Assembly: GCA_021797675.1 (NCBI GenBank)
Contig: JAJZZH010000111.1
Location: 1 to 57,159, forward strand
Direction: 5' to 3'
Source: Bacillota bacterium
GTDB lineage: Bacteria; Bacillota; Sulfobacillia; Sulfobacillales; Sulfobacillaceae
DNA length: 57,159 nt
Each line of letters opens with the position of its first letter. Position 1 is the stretch's first letter. Below the pieces are notes generated by a model. That model made no database searches. It was not told the origin of the DNA and worked only from the letters and a program-made list of their open reading frames with translations. The position numbers and the translations under genes were made by a program. Positions 32,995 to 42,691 of the stretch are shown here, piece by piece.

Positions 32995-33387
32995 TTAGGA
33001 CGGAACCAACTTCAGCAAAGCATCCGTCACCGAGGCAATCAACGGCACCGCGAGCAGCAGGATGAAGAGTTTGCCAGCGAGCTCCAAGCGCGCGGCAATC
33101 CCCGATTCTCCGCTGTCATAGGCAATGCGGGCCGCAAAGGTGGTGAGATAGGCGATACCGAGCACTTTGAACAAAAGCCCCAGATACACCCCCGGAATAC
33201 TGGCCAGCACGGCGATCCGGGTGACGTCATTCACCACCTTGATCAAGGGCGCAACCAGGAACAGCAGCATCAGTACGCCGCCGCCGATGCGTACCAGTTC
33301 GGCCCAGTCTCCTCGCTGTTCTTGCATGACAATCACCAAGACCGTGAGCACTAGCCCAATCCCCACGATTTGCACGATTTGCGTCAT
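32995..33387 (-). CDS. spoIIIAD: Stage III sporulation protein AD
   Basis: A membrane protein of 130 residues with about four hydrophobic segments, including 'IVQIVGIGLVLTVLVIVMQE' at the start and 'LFKVLGIAYLTTFAARIAYD' in the middle. The pattern and size match SpoIIIAD, a membrane component of the SpoIIIA complex. The C-terminus ends 'ASVTDALLKLVPS'. It follows spoIIIAC by 12 nt. Confidence 0.92.
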   Translation of the reverse strand: MTQIVQIVGIGLVLTVLVIVMQEQRGDWAELVRIGGGVLMLLFLVAPLIKVVNDVTRIAVLASIPGVYLGLLFKVLGIAYLTTFAARIAYDSGESGIAARLELAGKLFILLLAVPLIASVTDALLKLVPS

Positions 33388-33399
33388 CGATGGCTGCTC

Positions 33400-33597
33400 C
33401 TACAGATTGAACATGGACCGCACCGTTCGGAATAAAACCGCGACCTCCTGCAACACCATCAGAAACCCAATGGCAATGCCGGCTAGCGCCACCAACTGCC
33501 CCCATTCCTTGCGGTCCAGGCGCTCTAACACGGTATAGGCTACGGTGACTAAAATTCCGATCCCGGCCAACTTGAAGATCAGGTCGATATTGGGCAT
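33400..33597 (-). CDS. spoIIIAC: Stage III sporulation protein AC
   Basis: A 65-residue two-helix membrane protein ('IFKLAGIGILVTVAYTVLER', then 'LVALAGIAIGFLMVLQEVAV'), the usual SpoIIIAC size. Its arrangement resembles one half of SpoIIIAD. It belongs to the SpoIIIA channel complex. The ATG at 33597 starts 16 nt after spoIIIAB ends. Confidence 0.92.
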   Translation of the reverse strand: MPNIDLIFKLAGIGILVTVAYTVLERLDRKEWGQLVALAGIAIGFLMVLQEVAVLFRTVRSMFNL

Positions 33598-33613
33598 GGC
33601 TTCACTCCATTGC

Positions 33614-34114
33614 TCACAGCAAAATCACCACCGCGGCCAATCCCGCCAGCGTGCTCAGGGTCTCTAGCATCCGTGCCTTTTTCGTGCACTCTTCGCGGAC
33701 ACCGTCCATGATCTTGGAAAGTTCCCGGCCGCCCGATGCCAAGGCCTGGCTTTGCCACTCCGCCGGAGCGCTGGCCAAGGGTGGAATCAACGCTTGGATC
33801 ACCGCCCGCTCCTCGCCGCCCAATCGGGCATCCTGACTAACCGCCGCACTGGCGGCGTCTTCCAGCGACCCGGAGGTGCTCAGACTGTGCGCCAAGGCGT
33901 CGACTGCGGCCGAGAGCTCGCCGCCGCGGGCTGCCGCGTGAAACGCCTGCACGAACGGGCGCCGGCGAAAGGTCAGCTCCACCTTAATCCGGTCAAGGAA
34001 GGTCATCCATTCGGCAAGACCTTCAATGCGCTGCCGGTACGGTCGAGCCAGCCGGCGCCCCGTCATCAGGGCCGCCAGCAACACCAAAATCGCCCCCAGT
34101 CCGCGCGGGATCAT
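33614..34114 (-). CDS. spoIIIAB: Stage III sporulation protein AB
   Basis: A 166-residue protein related to the GspF membrane platform proteins of type II secretion. A short membrane helix at the N-terminus and another at the C-terminus ('ETLSTLAGLAAVVILL') flank a helical domain with 'FLDRIKVELTFRRRPFVQAF'. The ATG at 34114 overlaps the spoIIIAA stop by 4 bases; an upstream extension to 34297 lies inside spoIIIAA and was rejected. In the SpoIIIA system it partners with SpoIIIAA. Confidence 0.92.
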   Translation of the reverse strand: MIPRGLGAILVLLAALMTGRRLARPYRQRIEGLAEWMTFLDRIKVELTFRRRPFVQAFHAAARGGELSAAVDALAHSLSTSGSLEDAASAAVSQDARLGGEERAVIQALIPPLASAPAEWQSQALASGGRELSKIMDGVREECTKKARMLETLSTLAGLAAVVILL

Positions 34115-35007
34115 GAGCTGGGTTCTCCGGTTCCCCAGCGTTCTACCGCTTCGACCGTACCCGGTCCCGTACGCCGGCTTAAGAGCACCAGGGCGTCGAA
34201 GACGCCGGCCTCCCACAGGCGGTGTATCGCCGCATGCTGGCGCAATGCAGTCAAGGCCCCCAGATGCACCGAGGCGAGCATGCGGACCCCCGCCCACCGG
34301 GCCTTCCAGACCGCCTCAAAATCTTCCGGCATGGCCAATTCGTCCACCACCAGCAATTCCGGCGATAAGGAGCGCAATGCGGCGAGCATCCCTTCGGCCT
34401 TCGGCCATCCGTCCAGCACGTCGCTGTGGCGGCCGACCGGATAGCTTGGACGCCCCTTGACACTGCCCGCGATCTCGCCCCGTTCGTCCACCACCACCGT
34501 AACGTGGCCCGCGTCCGACCAATGGCGCGCCAGTTCGCGAATTAACGTGGTCTTGCCCGCCCGCGGAGGCGACGCCACCAACACCGACAGCGGACCGGAG
34601 GCAGGATGGAGTTTCGCCAAAACCGTCTCCGCGGGCGTCCGAACCGACCGCGCCCGACGAAGGTTCAGCCCCGAGACGTCGCGGACCGTCTCTACCCGCT
34701 CCCCGTTCATCACCGCCCGACCGGCGATGCCCACCCGATGCCCGCCGGGCAAACTGATGTAGCCCTGCCGAATTTCGTCCAAGCGGGAATAAAGGGAATG
34801 GTCGACCAGGCGGAGCAAGAGGTCGTCTAGGTGCTCGGAGGAGGTCACCCGCTTTCCATCCAGTACGCGCCAGCCAAAGCTGCCGTAGAGGACCACCGGC
34901 TGACCGGCGCGAAATCGCACCTCTTCCAGTCCGTCGCGCACGCTATCCGCCTCGGCGGCGATTGCCTCTTGCCACGGACTTGGCAACAACATCCACGGCT
35001 CGATCAT
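34111..35007 (-). CDS. spoIIIAA: Stage III sporulation protein AA (ATPase)
   Basis: A 298-residue ATPase of the secretion-ATPase type. Walker A is 'ASPPRAGKTTLIRELARHW', Walker B 'LSPELLVVDELAMPED', and 'SVHLGALTALRQH' is the sensor region. It powers the SpoIIIA-SpoIIQ channel from the mother cell. Start: two ATGs compete. The one at 35005-35007 has a GGGAGG site 7 nt upstream; the one 6 nt further up is almost against the site and less likely. First gene of the spoIIIA operon. Confidence 0.95.
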   Translation of the reverse strand: MIEPWMLLPSPWQEAIAAEADSVRDGLEEVRFRAGQPVVLYGSFGWRVLDGKRVTSSEHLDDLLLRLVDHSLYSRLDEIRQGYISLPGGHRVGIAGRAVMNGERVETVRDVSGLNLRRARSVRTPAETVLAKLHPASGPLSVLVASPPRAGKTTLIRELARHWSDAGHVTVVVDERGEIAGSVKGRPSYPVGRHSDVLDGWPKAEGMLAALRSLSPELLVVDELAMPEDFEAVWKARWAGVRMLASVHLGALTALRQHAAIHRLWEAGVFDALVLLSRRTGPGTVEAVERWGTGEPSS

Positions 35008-35337
35008 CACCATGCCTCCCTTGCCTGTCGATGCAATCTATGGGACGGGCTCCGCTTGTATGCCAACAAACGGCACATGCTGTTTCGCCACCGGGCAGGT
35101 CCAGGGATCTCACGACGGCGCCCAATCTTCTGGGGGCTCGTCCGGGCGCAGGCATGGGGAAACGGCCGGGCCCGACCTGGATGGACGGACAGACGGGTTC
35201 ATGGCGGTGAATGAGAGCGCGGGACGCGAGGCGGAGGACCGCTTACCGGCCACCATGGAGGCGTCGTCGCAGGCCTGGGTTGCACAATATCCCGACGCCG
35301 TCGCCAAACGCTGGGATGGCGGAACGTTTGCTCTTGG

Positions 35338-35772
35338 TTGCCTCAGCGAACGCCGGAAGAGGGCCTCCCGGTCGCTGAAGCGACCCGCCAGCAGATCGTT
35401 CGCGTCTCCGCCAACCGCCCTATTGGCGTGGCGCGATGCCGCGAGTCTGCAAGCCTGGTGGCGCGCTGCGGAAGCCGCCTGCTGGCTGGCCAAGGAAGCC
35501 GGTGGCAACCGCACCGGCCTGCCCGCCAAAGACACAATGGCGCTGAAATCAGCCTACGGTCCCAGCTCTTCGATGGGACGCCTGCGATCGCTCTGCGAGC
35601 GCCCAGGCCCCCAAGGGCGACGCTCGGTCGCGAAGCCTTGGGGCGACTGCTGGGGCAATACGCTGCCCTGCCGCGGGACGGGGAGCGGGAAGTCGGCGTT
35701 TTCTGCCGGGGCGCCGGAATTCGGGTCGCCCGCCTGATTCGGACGGTTGTCGATTCTGCTTCGAAAATCTAA
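35338..35772 (+). CDS. Uncertain plus-strand ORF upstream of spoIIIAA
   Basis: A 144-codon frame beginning with TTG. Its codons are strongly GC-rich in the third position and the C-terminal half reads protein-like ('GTPAIALRAPRPPRATLGRE', 'ALGRLLGQYAALPRDGE', 'EVGVFCRGAGIRVARLI'). Upstream (from about 35200), another frame looks more protein-like ('AWVAQYPDAVAKRWDGGTF'), so a frameshift or pseudogene is possible. It converges on the hairpin at 35848-35879. No family recognised. It may be chance open frame in GC-rich DNA. Confidence 0.3.
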   Translation: MPQRTPEEGLPVAEATRQQIVRVSANRPIGVARCRESASLVARCGSRLLAGQGSRWQPHRPARQRHNGAEISLRSQLFDGTPAIALRAPRPPRATLGREALGRLLGQYAALPRDGEREVGVFCRGAGIRVARLIRTVVDSASKI

Positions 35773-35847
35773 GGGGGTCGGCCGCTAGTCTAACCGCCCG
35801 GGACCATACTCGCCGAACCATCGCCTGGGCAGTCTGAACGCCAACAA

Positions 35848-35879
35848 GGGCTCCCGCCCCTGTTTCAAGGGGGGAGCCC
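35848..35879 (-). terminator. Terminator-like hairpin after the zinc-ribbon gene
   Basis: GGGCTCCC(G)CCCC pairs with GGGGGGAGCCC around TGTTTCAA. On the minus strand the hairpin lies 40 nt after the zinc-ribbon gene and is followed by TTGTTGG, so it probably ends the long efp-side transcript. It could also stop the plus-strand ORF that faces it. Confidence 0.55.
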
Positions 35880-35918
35880 GTGCCAGTCTATTTGCGTGGT
35901 CCGAGCGACCTGGTCCGG

Positions 35919-36377
35919 TTAGTCGTCTACCTCGCTGCCGTCGTCGTCGTCCATCACCAGGTGATCTTCGTCAGAGTCGAACAGAATGTTGCCACAATGC
36001 GGGCAGGTCAGCTGAATCCCCTCGCGGTCGAATAACTCCCCGTTATAAAAGGAATTGAGCTGACATTGCGGGCATTCGAGCTCAATGTACTCCGCGTCCT
36101 CATCGTCATCGGTTTCTACTTCGGAGAAGTCGTCGTCGTCACCGAGATCATCGTCATCATACACTTCGTCTTCCAACGTAATGAGATCGGAGTCCACTTC
36201 TTCCAGATATTCTTCGAGATCCAACTGGTTTGCGCTGACCTCTTCGACATCCAGCGCCATCTCCCGCAACACGTCGACCATCTCGGCCAGAATCCGGCCT
36301 TGGCGCCCTCCCTCTTGCGCCTGGTAGCGCTCGGTGAGATTTTGAAGATGAGAAATCCTCCGGCGAAGATCTGCCAT
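35919..36377 (-). CDS. Acidic zinc-ribbon protein (CD1247 N-terminal domain family)
   Basis: A 152-residue, very acidic protein. Residues 1-50 form a helical region ('MADLRRRISHLQNLTERYQA') that matches the CD1247 N-terminal family of Clostridia. A long Asp/Glu run (residues 55-95) is followed by a C4 zinc ribbon ('LECPQCQLNSF', 'LTCPHCGNILF') and an acidic tail. A perfect AAAAGGAGGTG site with 6-nt gap fixes the ATG at 36377. It lies about 100 nt after efp. The function of the family is not known. Confidence 0.85.
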   Translation of the reverse strand: MADLRRRISHLQNLTERYQAQEGGRQGRILAEMVDVLREMALDVEEVSANQLDLEEYLEEVDSDLITLEDEVYDDDDLGDDDDFSEVETDDDEDAEYIELECPQCQLNSFYNGELFDREGIQLTCPHCGNILFDSDEDHLVMDDDDGSEVDD

Positions 36378-36478
36378 GGTGCACCTCCTTTTATCACCCA
36401 TCCCTAAACGTTGATAGGGCAATCCCGTAACCTAGGATTCCATGGGTAGTCTCACTTTATCCAACGCGATGGCTCCGC

Positions 36479-37036
36479 CTAACTTCTGCCCAAGTACTGG
36501 CCAGTCCGGGTGTCGACGACAATTTTTTCGCCCACTTCAACAAAAAGTGGCACCTTGACCACCGCTCCGGTTTCCAAGGTGGCCGGCTTGGTCCCTCCCG
36601 TGGCGGTGTCGCCCTTAAACCCGGGATCGGTCTCCGTCACTTCCAAGGTCACGCTATTGGGCAAATCGACCCCGATGCTTGCGCCACGATACATCACCAC
36701 GTAGCATGTTGTGTTCTCCTTGAGGAATTTTACGCCCTCTCCGATGTCCGAGGACCTTAACGCAATTTGGTCAAACGTTTCCGTGTCCATAAAAGTGTAA
36801 TCGTCGTCCATGCTGTACAGGTACTGCATTTCGCGTTTTTCTACGCGGGCCAACGGGATCTTTTCGCCGGCATTGAAGGTTCGGTCAACCACACCGCCGG
36901 TCAGCAGGTTCTTGAGCTTGGTGCGTACGAAGGGCGAACCCTTGCCCGGTTTAACGTGCTGAAATTCCAGCACCTGGTACACCTGTCCGTCCAATTCCAA
37001 AGTTACGCCGTTGCGAAAATCGTTTGAAGAAATCAC
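36479..37036 (-). CDS. efp: Translation elongation factor P
   Basis: A 185-residue EF-P with three OB-like domains. The tip loop carries '[16 protein letters not shown]' with Lys at the modified position, '[20 protein letters not shown]' in the middle and '[11 protein letters not shown]' at the C-terminus. EF-P rescues ribosomes stalled at proline runs. The GTG start (37034-37036) follows AAAGGTTGGG; the longer frame to 37054 would begin within that ribosome site. It follows papP by 34 nt, as in Bacillus. Confidence 0.95.
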   Translation of the reverse strand: MISSNDFRNGVTLELDGQVYQVLEFQHVKPGKGSPFVRTKLKNLLTGGVVDRTFNAGEKIPLARVEKREMQYLYSMDDDYTFMDTETFDQIALRSSDIGEGVKFLKENTTCYVVMYRGASIGVDLPNSVTLEVTETDPGFKGDTATGGTKPATLETGAVVKVPLFVEVGEKIVVDTRTGQYLGRS

Positions 37037-37070
37037 GTTATCCCAACCTTTCACATCGTCCCCAGCTGGC

Positions 37071-38144
37071 TTAGAGTTCTCTCCACCCTTTATCGGTCTT
37101 CGTCACCCGATTGTAGCCCGCACTGGTAACCACCACCGTATCTTCCAACCGCACGCCGAGGCGGCCAGGCAAATAGATTCCGGGTTCTACCGTCAACACC
37201 ATTCCTTCAGCCAGCGTCCAGTCGGTGGCCGATTTTTGACTCACCCAGGGAGCCTCGTGAACCTCCAAGCCGACTCCGTGCCCCGTGGAATGTCCGAAAA
37301 ACTCTCCGTGGCCGGCATCATTGATGACCGCCCGCGCGGCCGCATCCACGGTTGACGCGGCGACGCCCGGACGGACCTGATCCAGTCCGGCGGCCTGGGC
37401 CAAGCGCACAATTTCATACACGGCGCGGGCCTCCGCGGATGCCTCCCCCATCGCGACGGTTACCGTCTCATCCGAATGGTAGCCGCGCGTGGTGGCACCA
37501 TAGTCAATGGTCAACAGATCGCCGGCTTCGATTCGCCGTCGGCTGGGTTTGCCATGCGGCAAGGAAGCACGCGGGCCGGCAACGGCAATGGTGTCAAACG
37601 AGGGACCGTCGGATCCCAGCCGGCGCATTTGGGCTTCCAGTTCCACGGCAACGTCCCACTCTTGCATGCCGACTCGCACCCGGGCCAGTGTAGCTGCCAA
37701 CGCCTGGGCTGCGATATCCGCCGCTTCGGTCAAAAGCCGCAACTCGTCTTGGTCCTTAATCACCCGGAGGGATTCCACCAGTCCGACCTTAGGCTGCCAC
37801 GCGACTTTCGGGGTTATCGCCTGCAGGTGCTGCCAGTAATCCACCGAGACTTTGTCCGCCTCGAAGCCGACCCGTTCCACCCCCAACTCGAGGACGTGCT
37901 CAGCCACGCTCTGCCAGAGGGCCTCGCGCTGGCGGACCAGGGTGAGATGTGGCGCTTCACGTTCCGCCTGCTCCCAATAGCGAAAATCGGTGATCAGCCA
38001 ACCCTGCTCCGGTCGGACCAGCACGGCCCCCGAGGACCCTGAAAAGCCGCTTACATAACGAACGTTCTCGGCCCCCGTAATCAACATGGCGTCGACATCC
38101 TCGAGGCTGGCCGCCAAGCGGGTCAACCGGGTCTCGTAATTCAT
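37071..38144 (-). CDS. papP: M24 family Xaa-Pro aminopeptidase (PapP/YqhT)
   Basis: A 357-residue metallopeptidase. The creatinase N-domain covers residues 1-130. The catalytic domain holds the five metal ligands: Asp in '[20 protein letters not shown]', His in '[17 protein letters not shown]' and Glu in '[11 protein letters not shown]' and '[11 protein letters not shown]'. It cleaves N-terminal residues before proline. Its ATG overlaps the aroQ stop by 4 bases. Order aroQ-papP-efp matches Bacillus yqhS-yqhT-efp. Confidence 0.93.
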   Translation of the reverse strand: MNYETRLTRLAASLEDVDAMLITGAENVRYVSGFSGSSGAVLVRPEQGWLITDFRYWEQAEREAPHLTLVRQREALWQSVAEHVLELGVERVGFEADKVSVDYWQHLQAITPKVAWQPKVGLVESLRVIKDQDELRLLTEAADIAAQALAATLARVRVGMQEWDVAVELEAQMRRLGSDGPSFDTIAVAGPRASLPHGKPSRRRIEAGDLLTIDYGATTRGYHSDETVTVAMGEASAEARAVYEIVRLAQAAGLDQVRPGVAASTVDAAARAVINDAGHGEFFGHSTGHGVGLEVHEAPWVSQKSATDWTLAEGMVLTVEPGIYLPGRLGVRLEDTVVVTSAGYNRVTKTDKGWREL

Positions 38145-38587
38145 GGCTTTTCCCCCGTTCCCCGGGCCAAGATGGCGCGAATGGCCAGCTCGTAGCCGAG
38201 CGGACCCAGCCCGGAAATCTGTCCCGTGGCCACCGGGGCGGTGAGCGACGTGGCGCGAAATGCCTCCCGCGCATACACGTTGCTCAGGTGCACCTCGATC
38301 ACGGGAATACTCAGGACTTTGAGGCAGTCCCGCAAGGCGTAACTCTGGTGAGTCAGCGCCCCCGGATTAATTACCAAGCCCTTACAGCCCCGGTCCTCCA
38401 GGGTTTCGACGAAGTCCAGGATGGCCCCTTCGTGATTCGACTGGTAATACTCTAGTTCCAGCTCCGCGAAGACCTTCGTGAGCCGCCGCCAAATGGCTTC
38501 CCAGCTTTCGCCCCCGTAAATCTCGGGCTCACGGCGTTCCAGCCGCCCCAAGTTGGGGCCGTTCACCACCGCCACGACGTATCCCAT
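38141..38587 (-). CDS. aroQ: Type II 3-dehydroquinate dehydratase
   Basis: A 148-residue enzyme. The N-terminal 'VAVVNGPNLGRLERREPEIY' contains the catalytic region (Arg and Tyr of the flexible lid), 'LVINPGALTHQSYALRDCL' follows, and 'VIEVHLSNVYAREAFR' carries the catalytic His. It makes 3-dehydroshikimate, fed by aroB encoded 6 kb upstream in the same strand. The usual motif is NLNxLGxREP; the 'NLGRLERREP' variation is within family range. It overlaps papP by 4 bases and follows glyA by 2 nt. Confidence 0.94.
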   Translation of the reverse strand: MGYVVAVVNGPNLGRLERREPEIYGGESWEAIWRRLTKVFAELELEYYQSNHEGAILDFVETLEDRGCKGLVINPGALTHQSYALRDCLKVLSIPVIEVHLSNVYAREAFRATSLTAPVATGQISGLGPLGYELAIRAILARGTGEKP

Positions 38588-38589
38588 GG

Positions 38590-39849
38590 CTAAATTCCCG
38601 CCAGGGGAAACGCTTCTGCCAACGTCTGCACGCGCCGCAAGTACGCAAGCGGATCGAAGTCCGCCGGGGCGGTCAAGGCGCCTGCGATGATATCCGCCAA
38701 CGCGTCCATCTCCTCGAGGCCCAGCCCACGGGTGGTCAATTGCGGGGTCCCCAGGCGGATCCCGGATGCTACCGTCGGCTTTTCGGTCTCAAACGGGATG
38801 GTGTTCTTATTGGCCGTAATGCCGATGCTGGCCAATCGGTCCTGCGCCGCCCGACCGGTCAGTCCACTCGCCTTGACGTCGATCAACAGCAGATGGGTAT
38901 CGGTTCCCCCCGCCACCAGCCTGAGCCCGCGTTCCCGCAACCCGTCCGCCAGCCGCTTCGCATTGGCCACCACCCTAGCCTGGTACGCCCGGAATTGGGG
39001 GGTCAACGCTTCCCCGAAGGCCACCGCCTTGCCGGCGATGATGTTCATCAACGGCCCTCCCTGCAAGCCAGGAAAAACAGATTTGTCAATTTTGGTCCCC
39101 CAGCCAGCGGTCGTAATCACAAATCCGCCGCGGGGTCCGCGCAGCGTCTTGTGCGTCGTGGAGGTCACGAAATCGGCTAATCCCACCGGGTTCGGGTGCA
39201 GTCCGGCCGCCACCAGCCCCGCGATATGGGCCATGTCGACCATCAACAGGGCCCCGACTTCCCGGGCAATATCCCGAAAGGCCGTGAAATCCAATGTACG
39301 CGGGTAGGCCGAAGCGCCGGCGACGATGATCGCAGGTTGAAATTCCCGCGCCTGCCGACGGACGGTCTCCATGTCTAATTGTTCCGTTTCGCGGTCGACG
39401 CCATAATGGCGCACGCTGTAGAACTGCCCGGACAGGTTGACCGGACTGCCGTGCGTCAGGTGGCCGCCGTGGCTCAGGTCCATTCCCAGCACGCGGTCGC
39501 CGATTTTGAGCGCGGCAAAGTAGACTGCGGTATTGGCCGAAGCCCCCGAGTGAGGCTGGACATTGACGTGCTCCCCGCCGAACAGCGCGGTAACGCGTTC
39601 TTTGGCCAAAGTCTCCACCACGTCCATATATTCGCATCCGCCATAATAGCGCTTGCCCGGATAGCCTTCTGCATATTTGTCGGTCATGATCGAGCCCACT
39701 GCTTGGCGCACCGCGGCCGACGTCCAGTTTTCCGACGCGATCATTTCCAAATGGCCAGCCTGCCGACGCGCTTCGCCCAAAATCGCCGAATAGACCTCGG
39801 GATCGGTATCCCGGAGCTGGCCCAACGGATCCTCGATAGTATGGATCAT
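38590..39849 (-). CDS. glyA: Serine hydroxymethyltransferase
   Basis: A 419-residue PLP enzyme. The N-terminal '[20 protein letters not shown]', the '[19 protein letters not shown]' loop and the PLP lysine in '[18 protein letters not shown]' identify SHMT. It converts serine and THF to glycine and methylene-THF, working with the glycine cleavage system encoded just upstream and with FolD. An AAGAGGAGG site precedes the ATG at 39849; a longer frame to 39951 is not family-like. It sits between gcvPB and aroQ. Confidence 0.95.
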   Translation of the reverse strand: MIHTIEDPLGQLRDTDPEVYSAILGEARRQAGHLEMIASENWTSAAVRQAVGSIMTDKYAEGYPGKRYYGGCEYMDVVETLAKERVTALFGGEHVNVQPHSGASANTAVYFAALKIGDRVLGMDLSHGGHLTHGSPVNLSGQFYSVRHYGVDRETEQLDMETVRRQAREFQPAIIVAGASAYPRTLDFTAFRDIAREVGALLMVDMAHIAGLVAAGLHPNPVGLADFVTSTTHKTLRGPRGGFVITTAGWGTKIDKSVFPGLQGGPLMNIIAGKAVAFGEALTPQFRAYQARVVANAKRLADGLRERGLRLVAGGTDTHLLLIDVKASGLTGRAAQDRLASIGITANKNTIPFETEKPTVASGIRLGTPQLTTRGLGLEEMDALADIIAGALTAPADFDPLAYLRRVQTLAEAFPLAGI

Positions 39850-39914
39850 TTTGTCCTCCTCTTGTGTTCCTCGTGTGCTCGTCTCGGGTGGCTTCATCCG
39901 CAGGCAACAACCCG

Positions 39915-41387
39915 CTACGGCCGCGCTGGTCCGGCCTCCCCGGCCCGCCAAACCAGTTGGGGATGACGGGCGGCTTCGGCCTCGTTGAGCCGCCCAACCA
40001 CGGTCTGTTCCGGGGCTCGCTTCAGCGCGGACAGGTCGCTGCCGATCTCCGCGTCGATGCGCCGCATCGCCTCAGCAAACTGCTCCAACGTCTCTTTGGA
40101 CTCGGTTTCGGTCGGTTCGACCATCATGGCCTCTTCTACCACCAACGGAAAATACACGGTAGGAGGATAGAATCCGTGATCAATCAGACGCTTGGCGACG
40201 TCCAGGGCTCGCGCCCCGCGACGCTTTTGCTCGGCCAGACTAAGAACGAACTCATGCTTGACGGGCCCCGGAAAGGCTGGCTGATAGATGGGCTGCAATA
40301 ACGATAACAGATAATTGGCGTTCAAGACGGCCATTTCCGCCACCGATGCCAAGCCGTCTCTGCCTTGCGTCAACAGATAGGCCATGGCGCGGATCAACAC
40401 CCCAACATTTCCATAATAAGACCGCACCTTGCCAATGGACAAGGGACCACGATCGACCCAGTGCCAGCCCCCGTCAGCCTTGGCCAACTTCGGGGTGGGC
40501 AAGAAGGGTTCCAGCGCTGCCCTCACACAGACGGGGCCGGCCCCGGGCCCGCCGCCACCGTGAGGGGTGGAGAAGGTTTTGTGCAAATTGAGATGGACGA
40601 CGTCGAACCCCATGTCGCCCGGCCGCACCTTGCCTAAAATGGCGTTGGCGTTGGCACCGTCGTAATACAAAAGGCCTCCTGCTTGGTGAACGACGTGCGC
40701 AATCTCCAGAATATCCTGCTCAAAGAGGCCGAGCGTATTGGGGTTGGTCAACATTAGGCCGGCCAAGCGCGCGTCTGCGAGTTCCCGCAACGCCCCCAGA
40801 TCCACCATACCCCGCCGATCGGAAGGAACGACTTTGACGGTGAATCCCGCCATGGTCGCCGTCGCCGGGTTGGTTCCGTGCGCCGAATCGGGAATGAGCA
40901 CGACCGCCCGTTCCGATTGTCCGGTGTGGTGCATGAAGGCCTTGACGACCAGCATGCCGGTCAACTCGCCGTGCGCTCCGGCAGCGGGCTGCAGGGTGGT
41001 GGCCTCCATCCCGGTCAGGATCTCCAGCCAGCGCTCCAGTTCTGCCAATAGGCTCAACAATCCTTGGACGCTTTCCTCCGGCTGCAAGGGGTGCAGGCGG
41101 GCGAATCCCGGCAGCGAAGCCGCCCAATCATTGACTTTGGGGTTGTATTTCATGGTGCAGGATCCCAGCGGGTAAAACCCGCTGTCGACGCCGTAATTCC
41201 ATTGCGATAGGGCGGTATAGTGCCGCACCACGTCCATCTCCGACACTTCCGGTAGGATCGGCGGCTGCCGCCGCACCAGTTCGGCCGGCAAGATGGATTC
41301 GACCGCCACCGGAGGCACGTCCGTCTGGGCAATCTCCACCCCGCGCCGCCCAGGCCGCGACTGTTCGAAAATCAACGGGACATCCAC
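39915..41387 (-). CDS. gcvPB: Glycine dehydrogenase (decarboxylating) subunit 2
   Basis: A 490-residue PLP-dependent subunit of the P-protein. The PLP lysine is in '[20 protein letters not shown]', and '[15 protein letters not shown]' is typical. With GcvPA it decarboxylates glycine and loads the lipoyl arm of GcvH. A GTG at 41385-41387 lies 5 nt after AAGGAGGTG and overlaps gcvPA by 16 bases. The frame to 41483 extends inside gcvPA and was rejected. Two-subunit P-protein is the Firmicutes arrangement. Confidence 0.95.
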   Translation of the reverse strand: MDVPLIFEQSRPGRRGVEIAQTDVPPVAVESILPAELVRRQPPILPEVSEMDVVRHYTALSQWNYGVDSGFYPLGSCTMKYNPKVNDWAASLPGFARLHPLQPEESVQGLLSLLAELERWLEILTGMEATTLQPAAGAHGELTGMLVVKAFMHHTGQSERAVVLIPDSAHGTNPATATMAGFTVKVVPSDRRGMVDLGALRELADARLAGLMLTNPNTLGLFEQDILEIAHVVHQAGGLLYYDGANANAILGKVRPGDMGFDVVHLNLHKTFSTPHGGGGPGAGPVCVRAALEPFLPTPKLAKADGGWHWVDRGPLSIGKVRSYYGNVGVLIRAMAYLLTQGRDGLASVAEMAVLNANYLLSLLQPIYQPAFPGPVKHEFVLSLAEQKRRGARALDVAKRLIDHGFYPPTVYFPLVVEEAMMVEPTETESKETLEQFAEAMRRIDAEIGSDLSALKRAPEQTVVGRLNEAEAARHPQLVWRAGEAGPARP

Positions 41388-42691
41388 GCCCGCACCTCCT
41401 TCGCCAGACGGTCGATCTCCTCCCGGGTCCTGCGCTCCGTCACCGCGAGTTGCCAGCACCCCGCCCAATCGGAATCCCAGCACCCCAAATCGGCTCCCCC
41501 CAGGATGCCCCGGTCGAACAGCCAGCGGTTCAAATCCGCCACCGGGCCGGGCACTTTCACGGCAAATTCATAGAGCACGGGTCCTGGCTGGGCGGGGGTG
41601 ATCCCGTCTATGGCCAGCAACTGGTCCCGGAGATAGTGGGCCTTGTTCACCGAAAGCTGGGCAATGTCGCGCAACCCGTACGGACCCACCAGGGACAAGT
41701 AGATGGCTGCCCGCAATGCATTCAGCGAATGATTCGAGCACACGTTGGAGACGGCCTTTTCCCGGCGGATATGCTGCTCACGGGCCTGCAAGGTCAACAC
41801 CAGGCCTCGGCGCCCGCGATCATCGTAGGCTATCCCCACTAACCGGCCCGGCATGCGCCGAATGAGCGGGTCCTGTACGGCAAAAAAGCCCAAACCGGGT
41901 CCACCGTAGTGCGGGGAATTGCCGAGTGCCTGGCCCTCGCCTACGGCGATGTCGGCCCCGAGTGCACCCGGGGGAGTCAGCAACGCCAGCGCCACCGGGT
42001 CACAATAGGATACCGCCAACCCGCCCTGAGCGTGGGCGGCTTCAATCGCCCGCGGGAGTTCCTCCACGCTGCCCATCACGTCGGGATAGGGCCAAATCAG
42101 CGCCGCGGATTCCTCGAGCCCGACCGATCGGGGATGGTCCTCGGTGATCACGGCCCCGCCGTGACCGCGAACGTAGGTGGCCACCACCTGGCGGACTTCC
42201 GGGTGCAGGGTTTTGGCCAGGGCCACCGTCCGCCGGCCGGTATAGGCCATGGCCAGCAGCGCGGCTTCGGCTGCCGACGAAGCCCCGTCATATAAGGAAG
42301 CCTGGGCAGCAGCCATGGCCGTCAACGAGGCAATCATCGTCTGGTACTCGAAGATGGCGGCCAGCGTTCCCTGCGAAAGTTCGGCCTGATAGGGCGTGTA
42401 GGCGGTGGCAAATTCGCCCCGGCTGGAAAGCGCGTCGACGGCATAAGGGACGTAGCGGTCATAGTAGCCAAAGCCCAGAAAGGATACCCAATCGTCCAGC
42501 GACCGATTCTCGCTCGCTTTGTGCGCCATGACGTCCATAAGTTCCCACTCGCTGAGGCCTGACGGCAAATTCAACGGTTGCTTGAGCCGGGCCACCGGGG
42601 GAATGTCGTCAAAGAGCGCATCGACCCGGTCGATGCAGAGCCTCGCCAGCATGGCCTCGCGATCGGCCGACGTGTGGGGCAGATACGCCAA
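41372..42691 (-). CDS. gcvPA: Glycine dehydrogenase (decarboxylating) subunit 1
   Basis: A 439-residue subunit resembling the N-terminal half of P-protein. 'YLPHTSADREAMLARLCID', 'TPYQAELSQGTLAAIFEYQT' and 'NICSNHSLNAL'-like 'SNVCSNHSLNALRAAIYLS' are family landmarks. It lacks the PLP lysine, which is in GcvPB. The start codon is TTG (42689-42691), 5 nt after GGAG, directly after the gcvH stop. It overlaps gcvPB by 16 bases. Confidence 0.94.
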   Translation of the reverse strand: MAYLPHTSADREAMLARLCIDRVDALFDDIPPVARLKQPLNLPSGLSEWELMDVMAHKASENRSLDDWVSFLGFGYYDRYVPYAVDALSSRGEFATAYTPYQAELSQGTLAAIFEYQTMIASLTAMAAAQASLYDGASSAAEAALLAMAYTGRRTVALAKTLHPEVRQVVATYVRGHGGAVITEDHPRSVGLEESAALIWPYPDVMGSVEELPRAIEAAHAQGGLAVSYCDPVALALLTPPGALGADIAVGEGQALGNSPHYGGPGLGFFAVQDPLIRRMPGRLVGIAYDDRGRRGLVLTLQAREQHIRREKAVSNVCSNHSLNALRAAIYLSLVGPYGLRDIAQLSVNKAHYLRDQLLAIDGITPAQPGPVLYEFAVKVPGPVADLNRWLFDRGILGGADLGCWDSDWAGCWQLAVTERRTREEIDRLAKEVRAWMSR

